This document shows, in pieces, positions 1-12,188 of a stretch of 64,000 bases of DNA. The stretch is from Taxawa tesnikishii (nom. ined.) (Eukaryota; Ascomycota; Dothideomycetes; Dothideales). Within the stretch, counting starts at the first letter, position 1; each line of letters starts with the position of its first letter. The notes beneath the pieces are model-generated. The model searched no databases. It was not told where the DNA came from and saw only the letters and a list, made by a program, of their open reading frames with translations. The stretch covers positions 1,302,001-1,366,000 of the forward strand of contig JAPDRO010000006.1 of the NCBI GenBank assembly GCA_030247885.1, in the 5' to 3' direction. The position numbers were made by a program, and so were the translations under genes.

Positions 1-3000
1 CATATCGTCACCCAGGGTGCCTGCACTGTCTGCAGTAACTGGATGTCGATGTTCTCCGCTCTGTTGAAGGAGCTAAAGGGCCATGAGGGTGTAGTAAACA
101 TGCACCGAAACCGTACTGAACGCCTCAAAGCAACGATGGCTATATCCGGCAGTTGCGCAGCAGGGGCGCCCTCAACTCGCGTCCCAAGGAGCTGCTGTTT
201 CCAAGGAAGCGACTGTGCCGCCGTCGCAGTAGTGGAGTAACACGCTGGTGTTCCTTCCGTGCTTCAGGATCGTGACCCGATGTCGCTGAACGTTCTTTCC
301 TGACTCGCTGGTGTTGAAAGGAACCTCTTGTTCCAACCAAGCTCCGCTCTCTCCTGTTGCTCGTCTCTTTGAAGATGACCAGATGATCGGCCGATCAGGC
401 TGTGTCGGGTGGAGGCACGGTGGCTATCGGAGGAACCAAGACTGTCGAGGGAATGCATGAAGGGAATCGTCCGAGGTGCATCGTTCGTCAACCATCTCTC
501 TGATGGCGATCGCACCGGTATCGTGAGAGCCGTTCTGCGAGCTCACTGACTTTATGTACAGCACAAAATCAAACGGAGCAGCACGCTCTTGGAGCATTCC
601 GGCGATGCATAGCAGGGAGCCGGTTACGCAGTCGCAGTCGTGCTGTTTGTGAAACGTGGTGCAATTGAGTGTGCACGAGTATTGGGCGTTTGCTTCCGTT
701 GTCAACGCTGGCCTGGTCATGTCGGGCGCGCTGCATGAGCCTCCGGAATGGCAACCGAATTGCGAGGGCGAAGGTTGGGCTCGGGATATTATATTCAGAC
801 TGTGCTACCTTGATGAAGGGACGCTCAAAGAGAGTTGCCTCGTGCTGCTGCATCGAATACAGCGCATCCAAGCAGACCCGAGAAAAAAGCGGGCGAAACG
901 CGCGCGAAGCCGGGAGTGAAATCAAAAGAATCCGTTTCGCAAGGCGTCTATACAACGCTGCGGAACTGTCTGACTATATGCTGCGCGTACCATGTGGTTA
1001 TCAATCGTTGTACAAGCACGTCACGCGAAATTGGGCAAGCAGCGGTGCGAGGACGGGGCAGGAACAGACACGAAGCAATTGCAGCCGACCCGAACAGCCA
1101 GTCAGGGGCGACCCAAGGATTATTAACGGATCCTTCCAAAGTGTCTCAGACGCTTATCTGAACCTCGTCGAGTCTTCTCTCGTGTCCTCGTACATTGGAA
1201 TATCTACACGGGTATTTGTACCTGATCCGCCTGCCTGAAATGACGCCGAATCATCCCAGATGCCCCTGATGCGCTTCGCCGCTGGCCTGGGTAGCTCCTT
1301 CCACCAAGAGCTCGACAATGCATCCTGGCTATCTTGTAGACACTGCATAGCCTATGTACAGTACATGTGCGCTGCTGGAACAGCCCAGCTCTTGCAGCAG
1401 CATAGCTGTCGAGACCCACCTCTATGTTGAGCCCGCTGTCGGTCCGGTCCTTGATATCCACTTCAACAAACGCCGGTAGGACAACGTAGCTCGCCTCTTC
1501 GACAAAGGCTTGCCTTTGTGATTGTAGCTTCAAGGCGCTGGGCTGAAAACAAGGAGATTGGACGGCGTTTGTGCCTGCGTACAGCCAGCATGCCTCTTGT
1601 TCCGAGCGAGTGCTCGAAGAGCAGTGTCAAAGACGCGAGTGAGCAGCGATTGGAGCAAGCATGCTGCCTTTTGATAAAGATCCTGGGCCGTTTGTTGCGT
1701 GAAAGCAGGATACGAAAGGCAACTGTCACTGGCATGAGAGAAGCGGTGGCACAGGCAGCAAAAGTCAAGCCCCTTGAGCTATATTATGTGTGGTGTAGTA
1801 CATGCGATTCCTCTCCTGTCTCCTTCTACTTCTCCTTCTCTTCCTTTGGTGGACGTGGTGGAGACGGTGGTGGTGCCATGGGCTTTAAGAGGCCCGACTG
1901 GTCGTAGGCTCCGCGAGCCATGTTGATGTCTGCTGCACCTACGCGTCAGTGTTCCAACGCATGATGGGCATACGCGTAGTTACAACTGACTTTGCTTGTA
2001 GGAGATGGTGCTCATGGAGACCTGTCTAGTTTGGAGATGTTATGGTCCGTTGTTGGGCGTGTTTGTGGTGTGAACGGATCGATGGTACGGGTGTGCTAGA
2101 CACGACGCCACATACACGAATCCACAGCGGACACGGCACGATCGACGCGACAGCAGGCAATAACAGGTGAGCCATCGCATCTCAGTCGATCACAGGTTAC
2201 ACTTCTTCTTCAGTCCCCAGCACAAGGCAGGAAGACACTGATGAAAAAGGGTGCCATGACTGAACATGACTAGTAAAGTTCCAAAATTCCCTGCACCTCC
2301 GAAGAGACACAGAAGTATTGCTGCTGTTTTCGCCACTGTGCACCGGGTAAACCCGATGCAAGCCAAGTAAAGTACTACCGATCATCAGCCCACGGGACAA
2401 AGGGGAAAGGAATACTTACCTGGCTGGCTCCGTTGGCTTCACCACCGAAGTGGCTACTGGTCCGACACACCACGGAGAGGTGGAGCCACGTGTCGGGTCC
2501 TGTACACCGTTAGTCAAACGAGGACTCGCCTCAGGTTATACCTACCGTTGGTGCTGTTGCTGTGCCATTGCCACTGCCACCTGCGAGCCGGTCAGAAGAA
2601 AACACAAGACACATACCATATTGTGGACCGAGGGTCCTGAGAAGACTTCAAAGAGGACCTGACCCCCAGGGGCTACCTGGAGGGTCGTGGCCTGGCGAGT
2701 GGGAAGCCATCTCTGTTGTTGAAAGAGAGAGAGGAAGGAAGCAGGAAGAATTCGAGACTGGGGGCGCTAAAGTAGCCATCTGAAAAACGCTTGGACCAAG
2801 CGGTGAGAGTTCTGCCAGGAATGACGAGGCCCTGGCGTAACTACGACGACGCAGGCAAGTAATCAGTGACCATACTGGTAAGAGAACGAAGCTGATTGGT
2901 TGAGCTGCAACAGGGGTGGGTCAACAACATCTCGATTAGGCAATGCACTCGAAGGCCTGGTGGAATCGCAGCATGGGAGGATGCAAGACTTATAAGCAAG

Positions 3001-3954
3001 GTACGCGTATGGCTTGTCTATACTATGGCAGTTTACTCGCGCCGTAAAGCACGTATGCACCTTTGTTGCGCGCTCAAGACAAGTAATTAGTTGACCACAG
3101 TGATAGGTTCGCTTTCTGCGACGCATCTGGGTGCCTGAAGATAGAACAGTCGTTGGTTTTCGTCTGTCATTCCACCTCGAGATGTAGCAGACTGCTGTAT
3201 AGCGCTACTTGCGCCCGACGATAGTCTCTTGCGATAAAGGAAGTAGGTGAACGACAGACACACGAACGATGCACGTAGAATGCGCAGGGACGACTTTCAT
3301 TCACCACGCTTAATTCAATCAGCTTTTCATACCAAGTTTCACGTCCCATGAGCATATCCACCATTCGTAAACCTACGGATCATGTCTTCGCGCAGCAGTC
3401 CGCTTTGTCTCCTGCATCTTCTGCTTCGGCACCTCTCCAGACTCGCTATCACAAACTGCTATAAGTCAAAGCACCATCCCTTGGACGCCGTCGCAGCTCG
3501 TCACTCGGTAAGTCCTCCTCAAGTTCCTTTCCGCACAACTTTCCAGCGCCCATACCTCGAGGCTCTACCACATCTTCAAATGGCTGACGCGCAGTCGTGA
3601 TAGACGCTTGGAATTGCTATAGAAGCCATACCTTCCGTTGCCTTACGAGCGAACAATGCTCTCGAGGTTTACAAAGTCGGTGTCCTCCTAGAGCCGACCG
3701 CGCTCTGCGCTTCCTCGGTGTCTTCTCGAAAGCTAATTCATCTATAGAATGCCTATATATACGAAGGCAATCCTCTCTCGCACGACGACCGTGCGTGCCA
3801 TGGTCGTTTCCACCCCAACCGTCTTTCCACGCACCATCTTCGTTGCGGTCAACCAGCGCACCCCTTCTCCGGTTCCATCCTCCGCCGTACCACCAAGACC
3901 AGCAAGGGGGAGCATTGTAACAAGGACAAGACACGAAACGAGGATCCGGAAAAG
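1..3954. other. gene-poor stretch
   Basis: I see no convincing gene here. The open frames are short, of mixed composition, overlap one another on both strands and match no family I know. A TATA-like sequence (CTATATATA) lies near 3750 and could belong to the small gene starting at 3955. No transposon ends or tandem arrays were noticed. Confidence 0.55.
3750..3759 (+). promoter_or_regulatory. TATA-like element
   Basis: The sequence CTATATATA lies about 200 nt upstream of the ATG at 3955. It is the clearest TATA-like match in this gene-poor region and fits a core promoter for the small gene downstream. This rests on motif and position only. Confidence 0.3.
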
Positions 3955-4220
3955 ATGTCTAGCCTGCGCGTGACCACCATATGCGCCGTCGGCATCCTGC
4001 TCCAAGGGATCTTCGTGGTCGGCTACTGCAAGTACGTACACGATCCGTACGTCGAAGAGACTATCTTCGACCGACACCAAGTCAGAAAGGGCAAGTATAG
4101 CAAGGGCCCGGGCGACCTCAAAGTGGTTGGCATTGACCCTACCGCTGAGACCCCTTCACTGATCAAGACGCTAAGAAGGTCAAAGAGGTCAAGGATGAGG
4201 AAGTCGAGAAGCAGGGATAG
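3955..4220 (+). CDS. small single-pass membrane or secreted protein
   Basis: The ATG has a good context (AAAAGATGTC). It opens a short protein with a hydrophobic helix at about residues 6-25 (TTICAVGILLQGIFVVGYCK), so it is a signal anchor or signal peptide, followed by a charged tail. Read straight through, the tail turns into an arginine-rich sequence that looks unnatural. Adding one base in the C4 run at 4151-4154 gives an acidic/lysine tail (FTDQDAKKVKEVKDEEVEKQ) ending at a TAG at 4218-4220. That is the same kind of one-base deficit seen in the conserved genes of the window. I do not recognise the family. A TATA-like element lies about 200 nt upstream. Confidence 0.42.
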
Positions 4221-5285
4221 GGCAATGAAAGTATGGAGGCCGACAATGAGTGACAAGGCTTAGGTTGTCATTTGATGACTGCTCCAGGGGTGGGTTGTGA
4301 ACATAATGAACATTGTTGCACTGTGTTCTTGAATCTGGGATACATCGTCTACGCTCTTTCGCGCGTACTGAGTGTGATCACAATCATAACAAAAAGCAAT
4401 CCATCACGTAGTAGCATCATTTATCTACATCTTTGCCCTCCCGACCACCTTCCCTCCGAGATACTGGTCGCCGCCCTTCCATCAATTACATCCAATCTAC
4501 TTGTTGCTTTAGCCCTTGTACGAACACCATATTCTAATTCACCCACACCAGCTCGAACCAGTCTGCGGACAGAGACGTACTGATTCCGGTTGTAAGCTTC
4601 CAGGCTCCTCGTTTCATAAGTACCTGCCATGGGACGAGTCTTTTCGACCCCGCTAGCGCAGTTTCTAGGCACGTATACGGCCATATCCCCATCCTCTTTC
4701 ATATTTCCTCTCCTACAAGCTGGCTCTCCTCTCCCGAGGAGCGAAATATCTTCTTACTCTCGGAGCTTATGTCAGGACTGCGGTCCCTCATCATTTGTAT
4801 CAGCCCCAGCTGGTCACTGAGGGAGAAATAGTGCATGTTCTGATGCTGGAAAGCATTTTCTCAAGGGCGTGGTTCTACGGCTTCCTCGCACTCCTGGGTT
4901 CATACCTCGTGTGCATCTAGACCCCGTCTCTCCAAAGCGATTACGGTCGCAACGAAAGTGGAGGAACGGTTGAAGCAAGGGCTCGGTGTTACTATGCCGG
5001 CGATCTCACGTGTCTTACGGCTGGATAAGTTCTTCCATAAGGATGCTGCTATTCTAGATTGTGCTATATCCACCAAGCCCAACTTGCCTTTTCCAGCCAC
5101 TGTCCATCTGCGAGTCCTTGCTGCCCACGTCTCTCAAGTTCTGATCAAAACGAACGATGTGTCTGTTCGTTAGCAGAAGGTGGTCATCTTTGTACATTGC
5201 TCGATAAACCAGTTCGCTGTAGCTGGCCTGAGGCCTGCAGGTTCAAGATTCCCAATAACAGATGTTTGGCATATCATCAGAATCC
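4221..5285. other. no gene seen
   Basis: About 1 kb with only short overlapping frames on both strands. It probably holds the 3' region of the small gene upstream and sequence beyond the end of the minus-strand ORF that follows. No repeat structure or RNA gene was noticed. Confidence 0.5.
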
Positions 5286-5912
5286 TTACCGATAAGGCGA
5301 AAGTGAGGATGGCTTCCCGGTGGGACGATATATTGAGGGAGCAAAACTCTTGCCGGCAAAATCATCTTCGGTATCTGGTTTTGGTTCGAATTCATCGAGT
5401 CCTGGATCCTCCATGTCGCATTCGGGGTCGAGGGTAAGTACATGGTTCTCAGTCAACCATGGGGCTCCGAGATAGATATCCGGACGTCTGTTGGTGAACG
5501 AATCGCCCGCCTCTGGGTCTTCAGGAAGCAACTCGAAAGGAACATCCGAGTATTTCTTGTGATCTCCACGCGCCCAAAAGTCGAGCCAAAGGATTTTCTT
5601 AATGGGTAAGTCTTTACGTACGCCGCTGACGTGGATCCTCTCAACGATTGCATACTCCTTAGGGCCGCGGCGCATCCTGTGCTGATCGTCCAATTTCATG
5701 TCGCTGATGTTCTGCAGCTGATCCCACATACCCAACGTGTGGACCAAAGCTGGCGTGATGAAGTTTGCGCAGGATCCAGTGTCCAGTCTCGCCCAGAGAA
5801 CACCCTTCTTGCCGTGTCCGTTGGCAGCAATGATGCGCATGAGTGTTGGGTCCCGATCCGCCTGTGACAGCGCGGCCTGTGTCAGTCGTGATTTCATACC
5901 GTAATGCCTCAC
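5286..5912 (-). CDS. retropepsin-like aspartic protease domain ORF (orphan or retroelement relic)
   Basis: This 208-codon minus-strand frame has a retropepsin-like signature: an Asp-Thr-Gly-Ser core (ARLDTGSCANFITPAL) near residues 40-55 and a later hydrophobic-Gly motif (IYLGAPWLTENH) near residue 148, the usual order in clan AA proteases. The C-terminal third is acidic and unrelated to polyproteins. No reverse transcriptase, integrase, gag zinc knuckle or flanking long repeat was seen nearby. It may be a lone, domesticated protease-like gene of the kind common in fungal genomes, or a fossil fragment of an LTR element. Its 5' end is unclear and it may not be whole. Confidence 0.45.
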   Translation of the reverse strand: MRHYGMKSRLTQAALSQADRDPTLMRIIAANGHGKKGVLWARLDTGSCANFITPALVHTLGMWDQLQNISDMKLDDQHRMRRGPKEYAIVERIHVSGVRKDLPIKKILWLDFWARGDHKKYSDVPFELLPEDPEAGDSFTNRRPDIYLGAPWLTENHVLTLDPECDMEDPGLDEFEPKPDTEDDFAGKSFAPSIYRPTGKPSSLSPYR

Positions 5913-6928
5913 GGTTTGCGAAACCTTACAATCTGGTGTTCGAGGTCATGGCCAGACGATCTCGTCCCTGTCGTGCTCTCTTCAGCGGGCTGGGCTATGC
6001 GTGCAGCTCCCTCGAGCCTGCTTTCATCATTCGGCTTTGACTCCTTCGCAGTTGCTTGTTTTGCCATTGGAGGCTTAACACGTTAGCACGACACTGTTTG
6101 TTGCAGGCAGGCAAGGGCAACTTACCTGTTCAGTGCTGCTCGGGAAGCTATATGAGTCTTCGTAGATGGCGGATGGATTGTGTGCCATCTCGATGACGAT
6201 CCTCTTCGATTCCGACCTTGGTGAGTACTGTAGTCAGATTTGTGGAATATGCAGATGTTGCTTTGCGACCGAAGCCATTATTTATGAACCATTCTAAACC
6301 CAATGATGATGTGAACTTCCAGGGGTCCCACTTCCGCAACACTGCCACCATCATAACAGGCGTCGAGATACTCTATACCTTGCATTTTCCGGCTGCCGTC
6401 TCAATGGGTGGCCTTACCAACACAGTGCAACGGGGCGTTACTTGTTCGTTCGCTACCGTAACAACGACAGGCAGCTTTTGTGCAATTCCACTACTCAGCA
6501 ACTGCAGCCCTCGAGTATTCCTCAAGCCACCCTCAATGATCTGCCTGAGTTACTGATGAACTTGATGCGAAGTGCATTCCCAGGCTTGTTGTTGAGATGT
6601 GGAGATGTACCTCCCCGCCACTTCTGTCATGAAGGATGGTTGGTGCTTTTTTAATTAATGCTGCAGCCATCTCGGCCGCTAAGCCTCCGCCAAACCTGCA
6701 GGTCAAGCGCACGATACCTCAATGCTTACATAGCAATGCCTCAGCTGCTCAGCCTCTGCACCGCTTGCCTTCGTTAGCCGGTTAGACATTCCCACATGGT
6801 GGCGGTATCTACTCTACCTGCTCGTCCATACCATCATCAGGCAATCTTGAGTACAACACCCAACATTTTTGGCATTTCTTGAGGAGGTTCGTCACTTTAG
6901 CTCACGCTAAATCGGCTACGGTTGCGAC
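5913..6928. other. no gene seen
   Basis: Short overlapping frames only. The right part is presumably the promoter and leader of the DUF6594 gene that starts at 6929. No motif or repeat stands out. Confidence 0.5.
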
Positions 6929-8081
6929 ATGAACCAATCAAATGGATTCAACATTGCTCTGAATGAGATGTCTAGCCAGCACACGGGAGTCGGACAATCG
7001 TTCCCTTCCCAGTCAAGCAGTCGTGTGAACATTGATGACGAGAGTGCATGGCAAACGCCACGGCGAACTTCGACCTTTTCGAGCTCTTCGAAACCTCTCC
7101 TCAACCGAAGTGAATCCATCAGTATAAGGAAGCCAGTAGGCGGTTACCCCCGACTTGCCCGCCACATCGGAGAACATCCGGAGCACGCCATCTTCCGACG
7201 CTTTGCTTCGCTCAATGCGCGCAACCTCCTGTATCTGCAAGCAGAGATCGTCTTTCTTGAGCACCGTCTCGACGAAATCGAGCGTGAGAATGCAACGCAC
7301 GATATCCATTTCTCGGCTCAGATATTGTTCGACGAAGATCAACGTCCCCAGGACACCAATGCCTCCGATCAATACCAGATAATCATCGCACTGCGCGATA
7401 AGCTGGAGCAGTACAGTATGTGCATGAAACCCTGGTTAAGTTGCTCGCGATCTGATCTCCGACATCTGTAACAGACAAAATGCTCCTTGATCATACTCAG
7501 CTCCATGAGTTGCCGTCGCCACGACCTTCCGATGTCTACGATCTGGCAAGGTTTATTGGACTCGAGGAACACTCACACCCAACCAAGCGTTGGCCCTTCG
7601 AGCCAGAACATACGGTGTGGGACTTCTACTTCGACAAATCGTCCGGTCGATACGACTTGAACCGGCCTGTCGAGCAAGACCTGGTTAGCCTTCACGGCCA
7701 CAAAAAGGGCATGAACCGGAGCCATTCAAGAGATTCGTGCGCTGGGCAATCCTGCCTCCGCTTCTAACTTTGTGGTCAAAGCGCAAGACACCATCGCCAG
7801 ACGGCAGTGGCATCAGTATCAACGGCAAGACTATCGATCGTTTAGTGCATATTTTTGCTATTGTGGTCTTCTCGCTGCTGCCCACGGCTTCCATATTTGC
7901 ACTCTACTTCATCCCCTCGACTATTTGGCGGCTGGGGTTCATTGCTCTGTGGTCCGTGATATTTAATATTGCGTTGGCATTTTTCACCAACGCGAGCAGC
8001 GAGCAAGCGATGGCGGTCAGCGTGGCAATGGCGAGTGTGCAGGTTGTGTTTGTAGGCACGACTAGTTCAAGCGTTAGCTAA
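6929..8081 (+). CDS. DUF6594 family membrane protein
   Basis: Fungal DUF6594 protein of unknown function. The diagnostic N-terminal block (GGYPRLARHIGEHPEHAIFR) is followed by a helical segment (LYLQAEIVFLEHRLDEIE). The C-terminus has two or three membrane helices (about 7845-8060) ending in the family-typical VQVVFVGT. Exon 1 is 6929-7415, an intron runs 7416-7474, and exon 2 follows. The frame changes near 7702-7709: one extra A in the A5 run gives a continuous family-like join (HKKGHEPEPFKRFVRW). A 47-nt intron beginning GTTAGC is an alternative but would remove conserved residues. The upstream half is Ser/Thr-rich and probably disordered. Confidence 0.75.
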
Positions 8082-8836
8082 ACAGGTTAGTCAAGCAGAT
8101 CATTCATTGTATATAGTTGACGGAAGAGGTTAGATCCGCTAATTGAGGAAGGCGACTTCAGCGATTCCAAGGTGTTTGCCAGTCCGCTCATCGGGCGTGC
8201 TTGCCGCAACCCCTCGTCACAGTAGTGTGTTAATCACGTAGCAAGTACTCGTACTTGTTCAACGGATCAGCCCTCTGCCGGCTGCTTCCTTAGAGGGTTC
8301 TCTGTCCCTTAGATACTCTGTATCGAACACCGGCGCTTGATAGGTCCCTGGGCTATACCAAGAGTAACGATAACATTCTAATCCCTGCCAGACATAGATA
8401 GAATCAATTGATGCAGTACATACTCTCGATGCCATAAGCTTCGTCGAACTGCAACAACAAATGTATGTATAATCGTCTTCCACTAACACCATGTATCATC
8501 TGGGATATATTGACGCTGACGTTGCGAGTTCAGGGGAATAGGAGATTAAAATCTTGGCACGGAGTTCGGAAGGCGGAACGCGATCCTGACAAATCCGATC
8601 ATGACGTTCCAACATGCCGACCATCTTCTTCCACTCTGTTGCGGTTTCCATCATCTGGTTCATTGAATCACCGCGTTCGTCGGGACGAGTTGGCTTGTCG
8701 TACACTGCCGGTACCTGACCCTTCCGTTGGTATTCAGAACCCACCCTATCAGCTCCTGAAAAGCCGCTACCAAGATTCCATCTTCAAACCCTATCTTCGG
8801 GCATCAGGACCTGTCTTTATCTCATCACCCAATTGG
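8082..8836. other. intergenic, promoter side of the MFS gene
   Basis: Holds the 3' end of the DUF6594 gene and the 5' leader of the transporter. A frame in phase with the MFS gene extends upstream from 8837 to about 8465, but it has no transporter-like or conserved sequence, so I place the start at 8837. Confidence 0.5.
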
Positions 8837-10754
8837 ATGCCACACAATGGCAAAGCCCCGGATGAGCGGGCTCCATTGCTCCCGCCGGAGCCCACCTCCG
8901 TAGATGCGTCGAACGAGGATATACCGAACGGCGAGATACAGAAGCCGGCAAACCAGACAATATCTGTAACCCGAGGTTGCTTATGTGTTTTTGCTCTAGG
9001 ATGTTTGATCTTCTTGCAAGGTATGAATCAACAGGTCTGTAGTGAGACGATTGAGCTGACCAGATTGTAGCCACCAACATCTCACTACTCACAACAACAC
9101 AATCCACGATTGCAGCTGAGCTCGACGCTTTTGAGAAGACCAGCTGGTTTACGTCCGCATATCTCGTTGGTAATCCACAGCGTTCTTCCTTATGGCGCTA
9201 ACTGTAGTAGATTGCAATGTCCAGCACTTCTCCGTTAACAGGCAAATTAGCCCAGTTGTTCTCGCCACGGATATGCATGTTTACATCGACTGTAATACTA
9301 TCAATAGGGACTTTGATCTCTGCATTTGCGGAAGGCTTCGAAGGTTTCATCGTTGGCCGTATTGTTACCGGAGTTGGTGCGGCTGGCATCTTCACAGTTT
9401 CCATCATAATCGTTCTGGAATTGACGGACGCAAAGCGCCGTGGTCTCTTCATTGGTCTGCTCAATAGCGGGTACACCGTCGGTGTTGCTCTTGGTGCCAC
9501 AGCGGCTGGCGCGCTTCTACCGCGCGTTGGCTGGCGCGCTTTGTTCTGGATGCAAGCACCTCTGTCCCTGCTTGGTGGCACTGTTCTGCTCCTTAGCATC
9601 CCTCACACGTTTACGGCTGGAAAGCAGGATCCTGCACAAGGCAATATTTACTCACGCCTTGCAAGATTGGACTATTTCGGCGCTTCAGCTCTGGTATATT
9701 GATCCACCAATGATTATTGGGTGATGACGCTAACGTTGTGCAGACTTCAGGCATTGTGTTCCTGCTGTACGCTCTGTCATCACCGAAGAAGATACCGATT
9801 TTGCCAATTATACTCTCGTTGATCGTTCTGACTACCTTCGTCCTGAACGAAGCATACGTCGCACGCGAGCCCATCATCCCCGTCTCGCTGCTCAAATCGA
9901 GAGGTCTGTTACTCACATGCTTTGGCACTGTTGGGTATATGATGGCACGCTGGAGTGTGCTGTTCTATACACCAACTTATGCGCTGGCCGTTCGTGACTG
10001 GTCACCAGCAACAGCAGGCTCCATTTTGATACCCACCAACGGCGGTTTTGCTGTGGGCGGACTGCTCGTTGGATGGCTACATATTCGCCATCACGGTAGT
10101 TTCTACTTGTATGCGCTTCTTCTTTTACAAACTCACTCATCGCTAACATGTTCTCAGACCATCATTGGTAGTGTACATTATCTTCCCGCTCACGCTTGTA
10201 CTGCTTGCCTTCCTCTCCACTGCAACTTCATCGGCTACCTTTTATGTCTTGACTGTCTTTTTAACGGATTCGTAACAGGCGCAGGCCTCAACTATACCCT
10301 GGCGCATGTTCTACATCTGACGCCGTCGTCAACTCATTATATCACTACCAGCCTGCTCGCCACCTTCCGAGGCTTTGCCGGCTCCTTTGGCTCAGCAGTT
10401 GGAGGCGGCATGTTCATTCGTGTGTTGCGCGCGTCACTCATGCAAGGCTTCCGAGATCGTGGATTTGGCAAGACCAAGGACGACTTGGTACGGAGGCTGT
10501 TGGGAAGTCCGGCGTTGGTTGGAACATTGGATGGTGTTGAAAGAGTCGTTGCGGTGAAGGGCTACGAAGATGCGCTCCGTAATCTGTTCTTGGCTGGAGC
10601 TGGACTGGCGGCTCTGATGGTATTGGTGCAGGCTGGTACCGGTTGGAGGGGAGCAAAGAAGAGCAAGCGGAGGCCGATTGGATGGGTGGCGGCAGTCACC
10701 AGGACGAGGAGCGGTAGGGTACGGGAGCAATATCAGTCCCCGCCACCGTCCTGA
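8837..10754 (+). CDS. MFS transporter, DHA2 / vacuolar basic amino acid (Vba/Fnx1) type
   Basis: Multi-span major facilitator, probably 14 helices, like yeast Vba1/2 and S. pombe Fnx1, which move basic amino acids or drugs at the vacuole or plasma membrane. Family blocks are clear: SWFTSAYL-IAMSSTSPLTGK, then the motif A/B region FIVGRIVTGVGAAG, and the late block NGFVTGAGLNYTLAH. Five exons fit: 8837-9020, 9071-9165, 9211-9693, 9744-10108 and 10158-10754. The second intron is only 45 nt and needs a weak GTTGGT donor. In exon 5 the frame is lost at the T5 run 10258-10262; one more T restores the family sequence. The N-terminus is acidic and Pro-rich, as is usual before helix 1. The substrate cannot be read from the sequence. 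Confidence 0.8.
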
Positions 10755-11046
10755 AGAGTCACCTGACTTCCTTAGGAGTGATAAGACGGCCTCGCCTTTC
10801 CGACGTGGCATTCGTTTGCAGCCCATGATGTGGTTTCTCGCTCACGCTGACATTCTTTGTCCCATTGCTCAAAGAGTCACAATAAAAAGCAGCCTTCGCG
10901 CGTCAGTTCTACACTGATCGTTGGCTTGTTGGAGCGATCCTCAAAAAAACACTCTACGAACCACAGTCTCCCTACCAGGACCACTCTAGTCCATCAGGAG
11001 AAACAGCTCTCAGCGGAAGTCTCGTGTCCACCGAAGAAAAGTACGA

Positions 11047-11677
11047 TGTCCGAGGAAGACGTTCAGAACAGAGATGCACGTTGTGCCTCTCTGAACAGGC
11101 AAGGGCTCACTGTTGTACGTAATGAGGCTTGGTCGATGGCGCCTCAGAATGTGGAACGAGCGTGACAGAATCGGCGACACGGAGTTGTGCTGCGATCCTG
11201 GCATCTATAGATTGCACCAGGCTTTGCTCATGGTACACTCGAACCACTTCAAGGCAGTCTGCAAGCCTGGCACTTGGAAGGTAAGAATGTTTTTTTCCCG
11301 GAACACTGTGTTCGTGGCGAGAACGCGGACATACTGATCCACTCTTACGAAGGATACTTCGGCAGAATTCACCTGAAACAACACGCTCTTGAAGCCGACG
11401 ATGATGAGTAGATCTTGTCAGGATGACCGGATACTCCCACTTCGGAAATTACGAGCAGCATCTTCCTCTGAAATCCTGCTCGGAATCATCCGTCTTGGAA
11501 GGCAGGGCTGACTATGTCGTCGATCCGTTCACTGGATGCCTGGTCTTTCTAAAACAGGACTTTCCCAAGGTCACGTTATGCTACAATACAAGACACGCTG
11601 TTGTGCCGGATTGCCCAGAGAGCGTTATAGATTTTCACTGCCGTGGAGAGGACGTTACTCGCGTCAACGGGGGCTAA
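11047..11677 (+). CDS. BTB/POZ-domain protein (first of a pair), model uncertain
   Basis: The recognisable part is the BTB core around 11205-11280 (IYRLHQALLMVHSNHFKAVC, then KPGTWK), followed after an intron beginning GTAAGA at 11281 by GRIHLKQHALEADDDE and a Val-Asp-Leu-Val block typical of BTB helix 4-5. Proteins of this type dimerise and often act as Cul3 adaptors; filamentous fungi have many of unknown role. The frame must be shifted by one base near 11408 to pass from DDDE into VDLVRMTGYSHFGNYEQHLP. The start, the first intron and the sequence beyond the BTB domain are unsure. It may be a degenerate copy. Confidence 0.4.
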
Positions 11678-12188
11678 CCGCCTACAGCAACGCAAGTATA
11701 CGAAGACATTCGGAAGAGCGAAAGAAACGAAACTCCGAAGACATTCTTCTGCATACGGAAATGCGTTCATCGAAGCGGACGCGTCGAGTCATCCGGGGAT
11801 TGTTGGCGCAGGAGAGGTTAACACAGAGAGCGGTCCGGACAAAGGGCTTCCCGAGCAGATGGACTCGTGGCGGCTCAGATGGTGAAGGACTGGACGCGTT
11901 AAGAGACCTGGATCGTACTGTGTTGAGTTGGTATAGTGAGCTTAGCGAAATCTCCAGGCAGGTAGTGTTTTCTCTTCATGACCGTATTTGGTTCTCCTTC
12001 ACTTGAACGTCACTTGTCGTCACCCACGCTTCTGACGAAGCAATGAATTTGAAGAGAATCACATGAAGTCCGGTAGCCGAAGTGAAGCTTCCCCTCAGCT
12101 TCTCGTTCCCCATCACTCTTAAAACCCTTGCTCTCCAGCTTCTGTTTCTCAACCTTTCTTACTCTCAACAACCTCGTACTCAGAAAAT

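Noticed and set aside
3597-3934. Overlapping frames of about 105 codons on both strands
   Set aside because: Composition is low-complexity (Pro/Arg or Gly/Trp), with no conserved look and no supporting splice structure.
5286-5912. A complete LTR retrotransposon around the protease-like ORF
   Set aside because: I saw no terminal repeats, primer-binding site, reverse transcriptase or integrase nearby.
7682-7728. 47-nt intron in the DUF6594 gene as the explanation for its frame change
   Set aside because: The donor GTTAGC is poor and removing it would delete residues that look conserved (GHEPEPFKRF). A missing A in the A5 run explains the change better.
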